NCBI RefSeq assembly: GCF_001441535.1
Contig: NZ_LMAU01000001.1
Location: 646,176 to 710,175 of the forward strand
DNA length: 64,000 bases
Origin: Tsuneonella troitsensis
GTDB lineage: Bacteria; Pseudomonadota; Alphaproteobacteria; Sphingomonadales; Sphingomonadaceae
Reading direction: 5' to 3'
Part shown: positions 26,413 through 33,953 of the stretch, piece by piece
Numbering within the stretch: the stretch's first letter is position 1
Layout of the letters: every line of letters starts with the position of its first letter
Notes under the pieces: model-generated
Database searches by the model: none
The model's input: only the letters and a program-made list of their open reading frames with translations
What the model was told of the DNA's origin: nothing
Made by a program: the position numbers and the translations under genes

Positions 26413-27045
26413 TCAGACCGAACGGAGATAGTCGCTGATAGCTGTGTCCTGTGAGTTGGCATAGAAAAGGTCGCTGAACCTGTCTCCGGCGATAGCGGAC
26501 CGGAGAAGGTCCTTATCGACGTTCTTGAGGACGGTCAGCATGTCATGGCAGGCGGCCCCCTTCAGATCTTTCAGGATGCCGCGGTTCTTGCGCATGATTT
26601 CTGCGCGTTCCTTGGGATAACCGGATCCGCCCTCGTTCTCGAAAATCTTGCGGTAGCAGTCCTGCAGATTGAGTTCCGCAGCCCAGCCAAAGCCCTTGGC
26701 ATAAGGCATCGACATGCAGTTGCCGTCGTTGATCTGGCTGAAGAGGAAGGCGTCGGTCGGGTCGATCACCAAACCGCAGAACACGCCGGGCATCGAGTTG
26801 CATGCTAGCATGGAACCCATCCCGGTACCGCACCCGGTAACGACGAAATCGGCTGCCCCGGAATTGAGCAGGATTCCAGCCAGCAGGCCATTCATGACAT
26901 ACGTCAGCTGCGCCCCGTCTTCCGCAGTGTACATGCCGTAATGGTGCACCTCGTGGCCGAGCGGTTCGGCTACGGCGACCAGCGCATCTTGGATGATGCT
27001 GCTCTTGGCGGCCTGGCTGTTCTCGATGACGAGCGCGATCTTCAT
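26413..27045 (-). CDS. dhuI: RpiB/LacAB-family isomerase, probable DhuI
   Basis: A 210-aa cytoplasmic isomerase of the RpiB superfamily, with KIALVIENSQAAKSS at the N-terminus, the active-site cysteine block VVTGCGTGMGSMLACNSMPG and a C-terminal extension beyond short RpiB enzymes. Related proteins act as DhuI, converting 4-deoxy-5-hexosulose-uronate (DHU) to DK-II, the step done by KduI in enterobacteria. No KduI gene is in the window and kduD follows directly, which supports this role. ATG 27045 has GAGG six bases before it. The operator at 27113-27126 is upstream. Confidence 0.82.
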   Translation of the reverse strand: MKIALVIENSQAAKSSIIQDALVAVAEPLGHEVHHYGMYTAEDGAQLTYVMNGLLAGILLNSGAADFVVTGCGTGMGSMLACNSMPGVFCGLVIDPTDAFLFSQINDGNCMSMPYAKGFGWAAELNLQDCYRKIFENEGGSGYPKERAEIMRKNRGILKDLKGAACHDMLTVLKNVDKDLLRSAIAGDRFSDLFYANSQDTAISDYLRSV

Positions 27046-27112
27046 TGTGCCTCTCTCCGGCTCGCTGTGAGCCACTTTGAAAATTGGACCGGCTTCGCCT
27101 TTAGTGCCCGAA

Positions 27113-27126
27113 GGAAACCGGTGTCA
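27113..27126. promoter_or_regulatory. LacI-family operator upstream of dhuI
   Basis: GGAAACCGGTGTCA, 67 bases before the dhuI start and 44 bases beyond the stop of the lacI-type gene, which reads toward it on the same strand. It is an exact copy of the receptor-side and lacI-side sites. It would control the dhuI-kduD-kdgK-esterase operon. Confidence 0.8.
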
Positions 27127-27170
27127 TTAATCCTTTTGCGGGAAACCGGACTGCATTTCAACCGTGCAGT

Positions 27171-28196
27171 TCAGTTTTCTACCGCCGGACGGGCAACCGA
27201 CAACCGCTTGACGAGTTGAGCAGGGAAGCGGGCTCGCTGCGCCGCCTCGTCGGCAGGAGCTACAAGCTTGAGGGCCGCCGCCTTTCCCATTTCGCGGATC
27301 GGCCACCCGACTGTAGTCAGCGGGGGCCAGATATGGGCGGCAATCGGTGAATCGTCGAAACCAATGATCGACAGGTCTCTGGGCACGTGAATGTCGCGCT
27401 GCCGGGCGGCGTGCAGGGCCCCGGCCGCCATCTCGTCGTTGCTGCAGAAAATCGCGGTCGGTCGATCCTTTGAATCGAGCAATTCCCCCGCCGCAACCAC
27501 GCCCGAATCGAAGCGATATGTTCCCTGAGCGATCGCACGAGGCGCGACTTCGAGCCCGTGCTTTAGCATGGCCCCCATGAAACCCTCTGCTCGCTCGTAC
27601 GCAGACCGGAAACCCTCTGGCCCCTTGATAAGTCCAATCTTCCGATGACCCGATTCGACGAGGTAATCGACCGCGCTTTCAACCATCTCTCGGTCGTTGG
27701 ATGCGACGACGTGTTCCTCATCGTCGAGCATCGCCGATCCCATCCGGACGTAACCGCAGCCCATCTCTCGGCAGAGTGCCGCAAGTTCGTCGTTCTCGGA
27801 GATCGGGGGAAGGATTAGCACTCCATAGAGGCGTTGCTGCTCAAGGAAGTGGCGAATGTCGTCGAGCATTTTGGGTGAATGGCGATCCACTGGCCGCACG
27901 ACGAGAGCGAACTCGGTTGTGCGAATGGCATCGAGCACACCTTCCTGGAAGTTTAGCACTGTCTGCGCATTCGGGTTGTCGTGCAGCAGACCAAGCAGGA
28001 AATTCCGCCGCAAGGCTAGGGCCCGCGCTTGCGGATTCGGGACGTATCCAAGGTCGGCGATGACAGCCTCGATCTTTTCGCGCGTGTCCTTCTTGATGAG
28101 CGCCGACCGGTTGATCACTCTGCTGACGGTCTTCTTCGACACGCCTGCCACACGAGCCACGTCGTTGATCGTCGGTGTCTTGTTGGAACTGGCCAT
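27171..28196 (-). CDS. LacI-family regulator of the pectin locus
   Basis: A 341-aa LacI/GalR-type regulator. The N-terminal helix-turn-helix is TINDVARVAGVSKKTVSRVI (about residues 9-28), followed by the hinge PNPQARALA and a periplasmic-binding-protein-like effector domain ending with GFDDSPIAAHIWPPLTTV. It probably represses the locus and releases DNA on binding a pathway intermediate such as KDG, the usual logic for KdgR-like regulators; the ligand is inferred. It is flanked by the operators at 27113 and 28308, the latter 112 bases before its own start, so autoregulation is likely. Confidence 0.9.
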   Translation of the reverse strand: MASSNKTPTINDVARVAGVSKKTVSRVINRSALIKKDTREKIEAVIADLGYVPNPQARALALRRNFLLGLLHDNPNAQTVLNFQEGVLDAIRTTEFALVVRPVDRHSPKMLDDIRHFLEQQRLYGVLILPPISENDELAALCREMGCGYVRMGSAMLDDEEHVVASNDREMVESAVDYLVESGHRKIGLIKGPEGFRSAYERAEGFMGAMLKHGLEVAPRAIAQGTYRFDSGVVAAGELLDSKDRPTAIFCSNDEMAAGALHAARQRDIHVPRDLSIIGFDDSPIAAHIWPPLTTVGWPIREMGKAAALKLVAPADEAAQRARFPAQLVKRLSVARPAVEN

Positions 28197-28307
28197 GGCG
28201 CTTCCTTAGCACTGCTCCCAAGGATGGGAGCATCCTTCGATGCGCCGTCCCCCACAATCGCGCGGAATGTTCGGCAGAATCGGCCGAGCGCCACGTAAAA
28301 TCCCTTT

Positions 28308-28321
28308 TGACACCGGTTTCC
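28308..28321. promoter_or_regulatory. LacI-family operator between the regulator and hydratase genes
   Basis: TGACACCGGTTTCC, 38 bases before the start of the plus-strand hydratase gene and 112 bases before the divergent regulator gene. Same sequence as at 21156. It ties the hydratase-family gene to the pectin regulon. Confidence 0.8.
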
Positions 28322-28358
28322 TTTTTCGTCAAAACCGCCGCTGCATCAAGCAGTGGGG

Positions 28359-29144
28359 ATGGATCGAGTGACAGTCGAAGCGTGCGAAATCGCACAAGCG
28401 TTCGTCGATGCGCGACGCAGCGGCACTGTACTCGAACGCTATCCGGGAGAGCGACCTGCCGACCTCGGTGCTGCATACCGCATCCAGGACAGCGCGCTTT
28501 CGATCTGGAACCGTGCGCTCGGCGGCTGGAAGGTCGGGAAGATCAATTCGCCTGAGGACCTGCTTCTGGGCGCCAATCGCCTTTCCGGGCCCGTTTTCGC
28601 AGACACCATTGAAACGTGTGGGACTACACCGACTCCGTTCAGGATCTTCCACGGTGGCTTCGCGGCAGTCGAAGCCGAATTTATGCTGCGCGTCGGCGTC
28701 ACCGAAGGCCCTGTGCCGGCGTCACGCGAAGACGCGGTCCGGTGGATCGATGAAGTCCGCATTGGCATTGAAATAGCTTCGTCGCCATATGCTGCAATCA
28801 ATGCTGACGGACCCTGCGTCACAATTTCGGACCATGGCAACAACGCCGGCCTTCTTCTGGGTCCGACGGTCCCGTTCGATCTCTGGGCGGACCTTGACCA
28901 AGTCGAAGTCTCGATGGAGATCGACGGTTCAATCGTGGGGCAGGCAACGACTGCGACGATGCTCGATGGACCATTCGGCGCAGCGGCGTTCCTGTTCGAA
29001 AACTTGCTAGAGCGTGGCATCATGCCGCAGGCAGGCTGGTGGATCTCGAGCGGGGCGATCACGGGTGTGCATCCAGTCTCAGGGAAGCAAGTTGCTCGCG
29101 CGCGCTTCAGTGGATTGGGGGAGGTATCAGTCTCCACAGTTTGA
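28359..29144 (+). CDS. 2-keto-4-pentenoate hydratase / fumarylacetoacetase-family protein
   Basis: A 261-aa cytoplasmic protein of the MhpD-like hydratase family, with ALGGWKVGKINSPEDLLLG, the metal-ligand block VEAEFMLRVGV, EVRIGIEIASSPYAAI and the C-terminal block SSGAITGVHPVSGKQVARARF. Family members add water to 2-keto-4-enoates. Its place in pectin breakdown is unclear; an acid-sugar intermediate with a 2-keto group is a reasonable guess. ATG 28359 is chosen but no good ribosome binding site is seen; GTG 28353 and GTG 28368 are alternatives. The operator at 28308 directly upstream places it in the regulon. Confidence 0.8.
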   Translation: MDRVTVEACEIAQAFVDARRSGTVLERYPGERPADLGAAYRIQDSALSIWNRALGGWKVGKINSPEDLLLGANRLSGPVFADTIETCGTTPTPFRIFHGGFAAVEAEFMLRVGVTEGPVPASREDAVRWIDEVRIGIEIASSPYAAINADGPCVTISDHGNNAGLLLGPTVPFDLWADLDQVEVSMEIDGSIVGQATTATMLDGPFGAAAFLFENLLERGIMPQAGWWISSGAITGVHPVSGKQVARARFSGLGEVSVSTV

Positions 29145-29247
29145 AGCGCAATTTGCATTCGCGGGTTGAGACTAAGTCCGTTTTCAGCATCCGATGGGAC
29201 TATCTGCTGAAAGGCGCCGTGAGTTGCGGCCGAGAACTCCCCCTACG

Positions 29248-30318
29248 CTAGAAAACGGAATGGTCGCCCCGTTCCATCTCGGTTTCGCCGTCGATCAGAG
29301 TGCGATAATGGTCGAACAGCGTATCGTCCCCGGTCGATGGCGTAGCGGCCGCATCGTACGCTGCGGTCGCATGGTCGAAGACGAGCATGGACTCGGTCGC
29401 ATAATATCGCCCGATGCGCGCAAGTTCGGCTTTGTCCGCCAGCGCTGGCGATACTTTTCCGAGAAAGCTCAATGCCGCGATAATCGCCTCGAGCAACTTG
29501 ACGGGCACATGCCGGAAGCGCGGCTGGAGTCCGAGCAGTTCGAAGATCGCTTCGCCTTGCTGACGCGGTGTGATCGCTTCACCCGGGCCTCCGATTGGCA
29601 GGACCCGGTTGTGGCGGGTCTCGTCGAGCAGACACTCGGCCAGATAGCTGCCGAGGTCGGCATCGCTGATCGGCTTGCAGGCCGTCAACTTTCCATCGCC
29701 AAATAGTAGAAACGGCTTCCCCTTCATTACCCGGTCGATCTGGCCCGACAGCGACTTGAAGAACGCAGTCGGCCTAACGATCGAATAGGTCAGGCCGGAG
29801 TTCACCAGTTCCTTTTCGAAGGCGAGCTTCGCCTTCTGGAATTCGAGACGCGGCTTCTGCACGCAAATGGCCGAAAGCAGGATGAACTGGGGGATGCGCG
29901 CGTCCTTGGCGACGGCCAGCGCTCCCATGTGCGCACGATAGTCGATCGCCCACGCATCTCCAGGCCTGCCCGTTCGCGATGCGAGACAACTGATCACAGC
30001 ATCGAATGATTCGCCTGCAAGTCCATCGGCCATCAGCGATGAAGGGTCGGTGGGGTCGCCAATTCGAACGGTGGCGCCGGAGAGCAGTTCGGCGATCGCA
30101 CTTCGGTCCATTGTGCCGCCCGGCCCTGCATGCGCGCGTGTCAGACAGACCACCTCGTATTTGCGTTCAACCAGCGACCGCACTGTTGCACGACCGATCG
30201 TGCCAGTTGCACCGATGACAAAGACGCGCCGACCGGTGGAAAACGCACCTGCGGCGTCTGCAGCGGACGAATTGCTGTTGGGCGTTTCGTTCTGATCCGG
30301 GGAGGCCGCGATGGTCAC
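29248..30318 (-). CDS. bciA: Divinyl chlorophyllide a 8-vinyl-reductase
   Basis: A 356-aa NAD(P)-binding atypical short-chain reductase. The N-terminal Rossmann motif is VFVIGATGTIGRATV, followed by the BciA-typical sequences VISCLASRTG, LLSAICVQKPRLEFQKAKL, YSIVRPTAFFKSLSGQ, FGDGKLTACKPISDADLG, VLPIGGPGEAITPRQQGE and RIGRYYATESMLV. The enzyme reduces the 8-vinyl group during (bacterio)chlorophyll synthesis. The start is the GTG at 30318 with GGGAGGGC upstream; the longer frame to 30450 is unsupported. No other photosynthesis gene is in the window. It lies between the pectin locus and an efflux operon. Confidence 0.87.
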   Translation of the reverse strand: MTIAASPDQNETPNSNSSAADAAGAFSTGRRVFVIGATGTIGRATVRSLVERKYEVVCLTRAHAGPGGTMDRSAIAELLSGATVRIGDPTDPSSLMADGLAGESFDAVISCLASRTGRPGDAWAIDYRAHMGALAVAKDARIPQFILLSAICVQKPRLEFQKAKLAFEKELVNSGLTYSIVRPTAFFKSLSGQIDRVMKGKPFLLFGDGKLTACKPISDADLGSYLAECLLDETRHNRVLPIGGPGEAITPRQQGEAIFELLGLQPRFRHVPVKLLEAIIAALSFLGKVSPALADKAELARIGRYYATESMLVFDHATAAYDAAATPSTGDDTLFDHYRTLIDGETEMERGDHSVF

Positions 30319-30382
30319 TTCTTGCCCTCCCGTGCCTTCTTGGGCGGCCCGCAGATGATTACCAAAGGCTGCAATCGTACGC

Positions 30383-31015
30383 TCAATCGCAATCCTTGGC
30401 GTAGGCAAGACAAAACACTTCGACGGCGCCATCGATACGGCGGCGGTCAAGCTCGGGATCGGCGGGGAATGCGAAGCGTCGCTCGAGGTCCCCCATGCCC
30501 TTGCACATGGACGCGAATTGCTCGGCGGCGAGGACCGGGTCTTGAATCCGAAGTTCGCCCGCGTCGGCCATTGCCTTCAGTAGGCCGGCAAAGGCCTGGC
30601 GCATGCGATGCGGACCGGCAGCCAGAAAGGCCGCGCCGACTTCGGGTTCGTGCTCGGTTTCGGCAGCGATCCGGCGATCGAACTGCACCATTTCCGGTCG
30701 CGAAAGAAACGCGACCATGGCCTCGCCGATCGCATGAAGGCGTGTCCGCAGGCTCCCGCGTGGCAGGTCGCCAATATCGAAATGTCCGCGCAGCCGCTCG
30801 CATTCGCTCTCGACCGCCGCGACGAACAAGGCCCGCTTGTCGCCGAAGTGGTTGTAGACGGTCACCTTGGACACGCCTGCATCCGCCGCGATCTGCTCGA
30901 TCGAAGCGGCTGCGAATCCCCGATCGAAGAACTGCTGTCCGGCCGCGGCAACGATCGCCTCATACTTGGCCACGTCGGTCGGCCGGCCCTTTCGCGCGGG
31001 TTCTTCGCTTGACAA
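30383..31015 (-). CDS. TetR/AcrR-family repressor
   Basis: A 210-aa regulator with an N-terminal helix-turn-helix (IEQIAADAGVSKVTVYNHFG, about residues 39-58) and an AcrR-like ligand domain. The start appears to be the TTG at 31015, with GGAG nine bases upstream. It is divergent from an exporter operon, and two 16-base inverted repeats lie at 31018-31051, right at its start codon, so it probably represses itself and the exporter until a toxic compound binds. Confidence 0.86.
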   Translation of the reverse strand: MSSEEPARKGRPTDVAKYEAIVAAAGQQFFDRGFAAASIEQIAADAGVSKVTVYNHFGDKRALFVAAVESECERLRGHFDIGDLPRGSLRTRLHAIGEAMVAFLSRPEMVQFDRRIAAETEHEPEVGAAFLAAGPHRMRQAFAGLLKAMADAGELRIQDPVLAAEQFASMCKGMGDLERRFAFPADPELDRRRIDGAVEVFCLAYAKDCD

Positions 31016-31017
31016 AA

Positions 31018-31051
31018 TGAACGGCTCCGTTCAGTTGAACACTTGCGTTCA
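31018..31051. promoter_or_regulatory. Tandem TetR-type operators
   Basis: Two 16-base inverted repeats stand side by side: TGAACGGCTCCGTTCA (31018-31033, arms TGAACG/CGTTCA perfect) and TGAACACTTGCGTTCA (31036-31051, one arm mismatch). Their centres are 18 bases apart, so both lie on nearly the same DNA face. They sit between the TetR start and the exporter genes, where a repressor would block both. Confidence 0.7.
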
Positions 31052-31088
31052 GTAATGGCCGTGTCGCCATGGGAAGGCAAGCGGGGCC

Positions 31089-32225
31089 ATGATCTGGATC
31101 GCGATCCGTATGCTAACGGGCGACGGGCAGAAATTCTATGGCTTGGTCTTCGGGATCGCCTTCTCGACCCTTTTGATAACCCAGCAGCTCACGATCTTCG
31201 TCAATCTGATCGAGCGCGGCGCCAGCTCCGTCTACAACGTCCCCACCGCCGACGTCTGGGTGATGGACGAGGTCAGCCGGACGACCGACGTCAATTACCC
31301 GATGGCGTCGACCGCGCTCGACAGGGTGCGCAGCGTCCCCGGCGTCGAATGGGCGGTCCCCCACCTGCGCGCCGGTGCTTCTGTCCGGTCGGGCGACGGG
31401 GATCTGGAAGGAGTTTCCATCGTAGGGGTGGACGATGCGACGCTCATCGGATTGCCCCTGCGCATGGTCACCGGCAGCGCCGACGTCCTGTCGCAGCCGG
31501 ATAGTGTGATCATCGACGATGTGGGCGTTGCCCGCCTGTTCGAGGATGGCCGCAGCCCGATCGAAGAGAGGCTCGAACTCAACGACCAGCGTGCGGTGAT
31601 CCGCGCGGTCGCCGATGCGATCCCGAGCTTTACCAGCCAGGTCACGCTCTACACTAAGTATAGCCAGGCGCTGCGCTATGTGCCCGGCACGCGCAACCGC
31701 CTGTCTTTCGTTCTCGTCGGCGCCTCACCGGGCGTCACCGCCGGCGAACTCGCCACCCGTATCGAAGCTGCGACGGGCCTGAGGGCGCGAACCCGCGACC
31801 AGTTCGCCCGCGACGGGGTAGACTTCATCATCCAGAATACCGGCATCCCACTTAACTTCGGGATCACCGTCGCACTCGGTTTCATCGTCGGGGTGGCGAT
31901 CGTCGGGCTGACCTTCAGCCTGTTCATCCGCGACAACATCAAGCAGTTCGGCGCGCTCAAGGCGATCGGCGTCACCAATGCCAAGATCGGCCGGATGGTC
32001 GCCGCGCAGGCAGGGCTAGTGGGCCTGATCGGATACGGCCTGGGCGTGGTCGGAACCGTCCTGTTCATCTGGAGCTTTTCCGCCAACCCGACCTTCAAGG
32101 GTTTCTACATCCCTTGGCAGATCCCGCTCATCAGCCTTGTCGCCGTCGCTTTGATCCTCGCGCTGACGGGCTGGCTGGCGCTGCGCAATGTCCTGCGGAC
32201 AGAACCCGCGTCGGTGTTCAGGTGA
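31089..32225 (+). CDS. ABC exporter permease, FtsX/DevC-like
   Basis: A 378-aa inner-membrane protein with one N-terminal membrane segment (about residues 15-35), a large periplasmic domain and three C-terminal segments (about 260-370), the FtsX/MacB permease layout. IRDNIKQFGALKAIGVTNAKIGRMV is a typical cytoplasmic loop. In DevBCA-type exporters it works with a separate ATPase, an HlyD-like adaptor and an outer-membrane channel, all of which follow here. Its stop overlaps the ATPase start (GTGA). Confidence 0.87.
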   Translation: MIWIAIRMLTGDGQKFYGLVFGIAFSTLLITQQLTIFVNLIERGASSVYNVPTADVWVMDEVSRTTDVNYPMASTALDRVRSVPGVEWAVPHLRAGASVRSGDGDLEGVSIVGVDDATLIGLPLRMVTGSADVLSQPDSVIIDDVGVARLFEDGRSPIEERLELNDQRAVIRAVADAIPSFTSQVTLYTKYSQALRYVPGTRNRLSFVLVGASPGVTAGELATRIEAATGLRARTRDQFARDGVDFIIQNTGIPLNFGITVALGFIVGVAIVGLTFSLFIRDNIKQFGALKAIGVTNAKIGRMVAAQAGLVGLIGYGLGVVGTVLFIWSFSANPTFKGFYIPWQIPLISLVAVALILALTGWLALRNVLRTEPASVFR

Positions 32226-32968
32226 GCGGCGTTCTCCTCGACACCAGCGCCATCGGCGGCTGCAATCCCGCAGCGGCGATCTGCACACGCGGTGTCACCC
32301 GCGATTTCAAGGCTGGCCAGCAGACCATCACCGTCCTCCACGGCATCGACCTCGATGTCCGCTCGGGCGAGCTGACCTATCTCGTCGGAGAAAGCGGCTC
32401 GGGCAAGACGACGCTCATATCGATCATGTGCGGCATCCTCTGGCCGACTCTGGGCGAAGTTAAGGTGTTCGGCACGGATATCTATTCGCTCGGCGACACC
32501 GAACTGGTCGAGTTTCGCCTTAAGAACATCGGCTTCATCTTCCAGCAGTACAACCTCATCCCCTCGATCGACGCGGCGAGCAACGCGGCGGTGCCGCTGA
32601 TCGCGCAAGGCGTGGATCGAAACGAAGCCCGTGAGCGCGCCGTTGCCATGCTCGAACGGCTCAACATCGGTAACCAGGCCGCCAAGCTGCCGAACCAGCT
32701 TTCCGGAGGACAGCAGCAGCGCGTCGCCATCGCCCGCGCGCTGGTCCACGAACCGCGTCTCGTCGTGTGCGACGAACCGACCGCTGCGCTCGATGCGGCC
32801 TCAGGGCGGCGGGTCATGGACTTGCTCCGCGACGTGGCGGTCGCCGCCGACCGTGCCTGCATCATCGTGACGCACGACAACCGGATCTTCGATCTCGCCG
32901 ACCGCATCCTCGTGCTCGAGGACGGACGGATCACGCATGACGGCAAGCATATGCCCGAAGGACACTGA
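32222..32968 (+). CDS. ABC exporter ATPase, DevA/MacB-type
   Basis: A 248-aa nucleotide-binding protein. Walker A is GESGSGKTT, the Q-loop is FIFQQYNLIPS, the signature is LSGGQQQRVAIARALVH, Walker B is RLVVCDEPTAALD and the switch histidine is in IIVTHDN. The start is the GTG at 32222 overlapping the permease stop. It powers export through the neighbouring permease; the substrate is unknown. Confidence 0.9.
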   Translation: MSGVLLDTSAIGGCNPAAAICTRGVTRDFKAGQQTITVLHGIDLDVRSGELTYLVGESGSGKTTLISIMCGILWPTLGEVKVFGTDIYSLGDTELVEFRLKNIGFIFQQYNLIPSIDAASNAAVPLIAQGVDRNEARERAVAMLERLNIGNQAAKLPNQLSGGQQQRVAIARALVHEPRLVVCDEPTAALDAASGRRVMDLLRDVAVAADRACIIVTHDNRIFDLADRILVLEDGRITHDGKHMPEGH

Positions 32969-32969
32969 A

Positions 32970-33953
32970 ATGGTCATCGACTGGAGAAATCTCAGCATCT
33001 CGCGTCAGATACTGCCCGCCATCGCGGTCATCGGACTTGTGATTGCTGCGCTGTTCATCTTCTCGGGTCTGCCCGATCGTGCGCTCGCGGAACCGGAGAG
33101 AGAACCTGCGCGAGCCCCTGCGGACCTGGCGAACAAGGCGCGTGTCGCCGGCTCGGGCGTAGTCGAACCGTCGAGCGAACTGATCCAGGTCGGATCGGCG
33201 GTCTCGGGCCTGGTCACCGATGTCCGCGTCGATCCCGGGGACAGGGTTTTGGCAGGGCAGGTGCTGTTCGTTGTCGATGATCGGATCGCCCGATCGATCC
33301 TGCGCGAAGCCGATGCGGCGATCGTCCAGGCGCGCGCTGCGATTTCCGAGGCGCGCTCGGCCCGCACGACCGCAGCCCGGCAATTGGCGCTGTACCGCAG
33401 CGTGGATGATCCTGCCGCCGTGAGCCGTGCCGAAGTGATCCGTGCTGAAGGAGAGGCTTCGGCGGCCAATGAGCGGCTGCGGCTCGCCCAGGCGCAACTC
33501 CAGGCGGCCCAGGCCCGCGCTGCGTCCGCTCGCACGGAGATCGACCGCCTCGTCGTGCGCGCGCCGATCGCAGGAGAAATCCTGACGGTGAACATCCGCA
33601 AGGGAGAGTTCGTGAGTACGCAAGGGGGCGGTAACGCGCAGGCCTTCATCGAGATGGGCCAGACGCAGCCGCTGCACGTGCGCATCGACATTGACGAGGA
33701 GCAGGCGCCGCGCGTCGCACTCGGCAAGCCGGCCACCGTATCGCCGCGCGGAGCGGCGGAGCGTCAGGTCCGCGCGAACTTCGTTCGTGCCGAGCCGCTC
33801 GTGGTACCCAAGCGGTCCTTGACGAACAGTGCGGCAGAGCGCGTCGACGTGCGGGTTCTCCAGGTGATCTACGAGTTGCCGGCTTCAGATGGCCTGTTCC
33901 GCGTGGGCCAGCAGGTCGATGCGTACATTCCGGCCGGGAGCGCCGCCAAGTGA
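32970..33953 (+). CDS. HlyD/DevB-family periplasmic adaptor
   Basis: A 327-aa membrane-fusion protein with one N-terminal membrane anchor (about residues 14-33), a lipoyl-like block (GSGVVEPSSELIQVGSAVSG and RVLAGQVLFVVDD), a central coiled-coil hairpin rich in Ala, Glu and Arg (about 105-195), and the returning half-motif RAPIAGEILTVNIRKGE. It links the inner-membrane ABC transporter to the outer-membrane channel gene that follows, which overlaps its stop (GTGA). Confidence 0.88.
   Translation: MVIDWRNLSISRQILPAIAVIGLVIAALFIFSGLPDRALAEPEREPARAPADLANKARVAGSGVVEPSSELIQVGSAVSGLVTDVRVDPGDRVLAGQVLFVVDDRIARSILREADAAIVQARAAISEARSARTTAARQLALYRSVDDPAAVSRAEVIRAEGEASAANERLRLAQAQLQAAQARAASARTEIDRLVVRAPIAGEILTVNIRKGEFVSTQGGGNAQAFIEMGQTQPLHVRIDIDEEQAPRVALGKPATVSPRGAAERQVRANFVRAEPLVVPKRSLTNSAAERVDVRVLQVIYELPASDGLFRVGQQVDAYIPAGSAAK

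Noticed and set aside
27141..27155. GGAAACCGGACTGCA, resembling half of the pectin operator
   Set aside because: Only the left half matches; the right half departs at most positions. It could be a weak auxiliary site but is not counted.
30319..30450. Longer bciA start
   Set aside because: The extra 44 residues have no family resemblance and GTG 30318 has a strong ribosome binding site.
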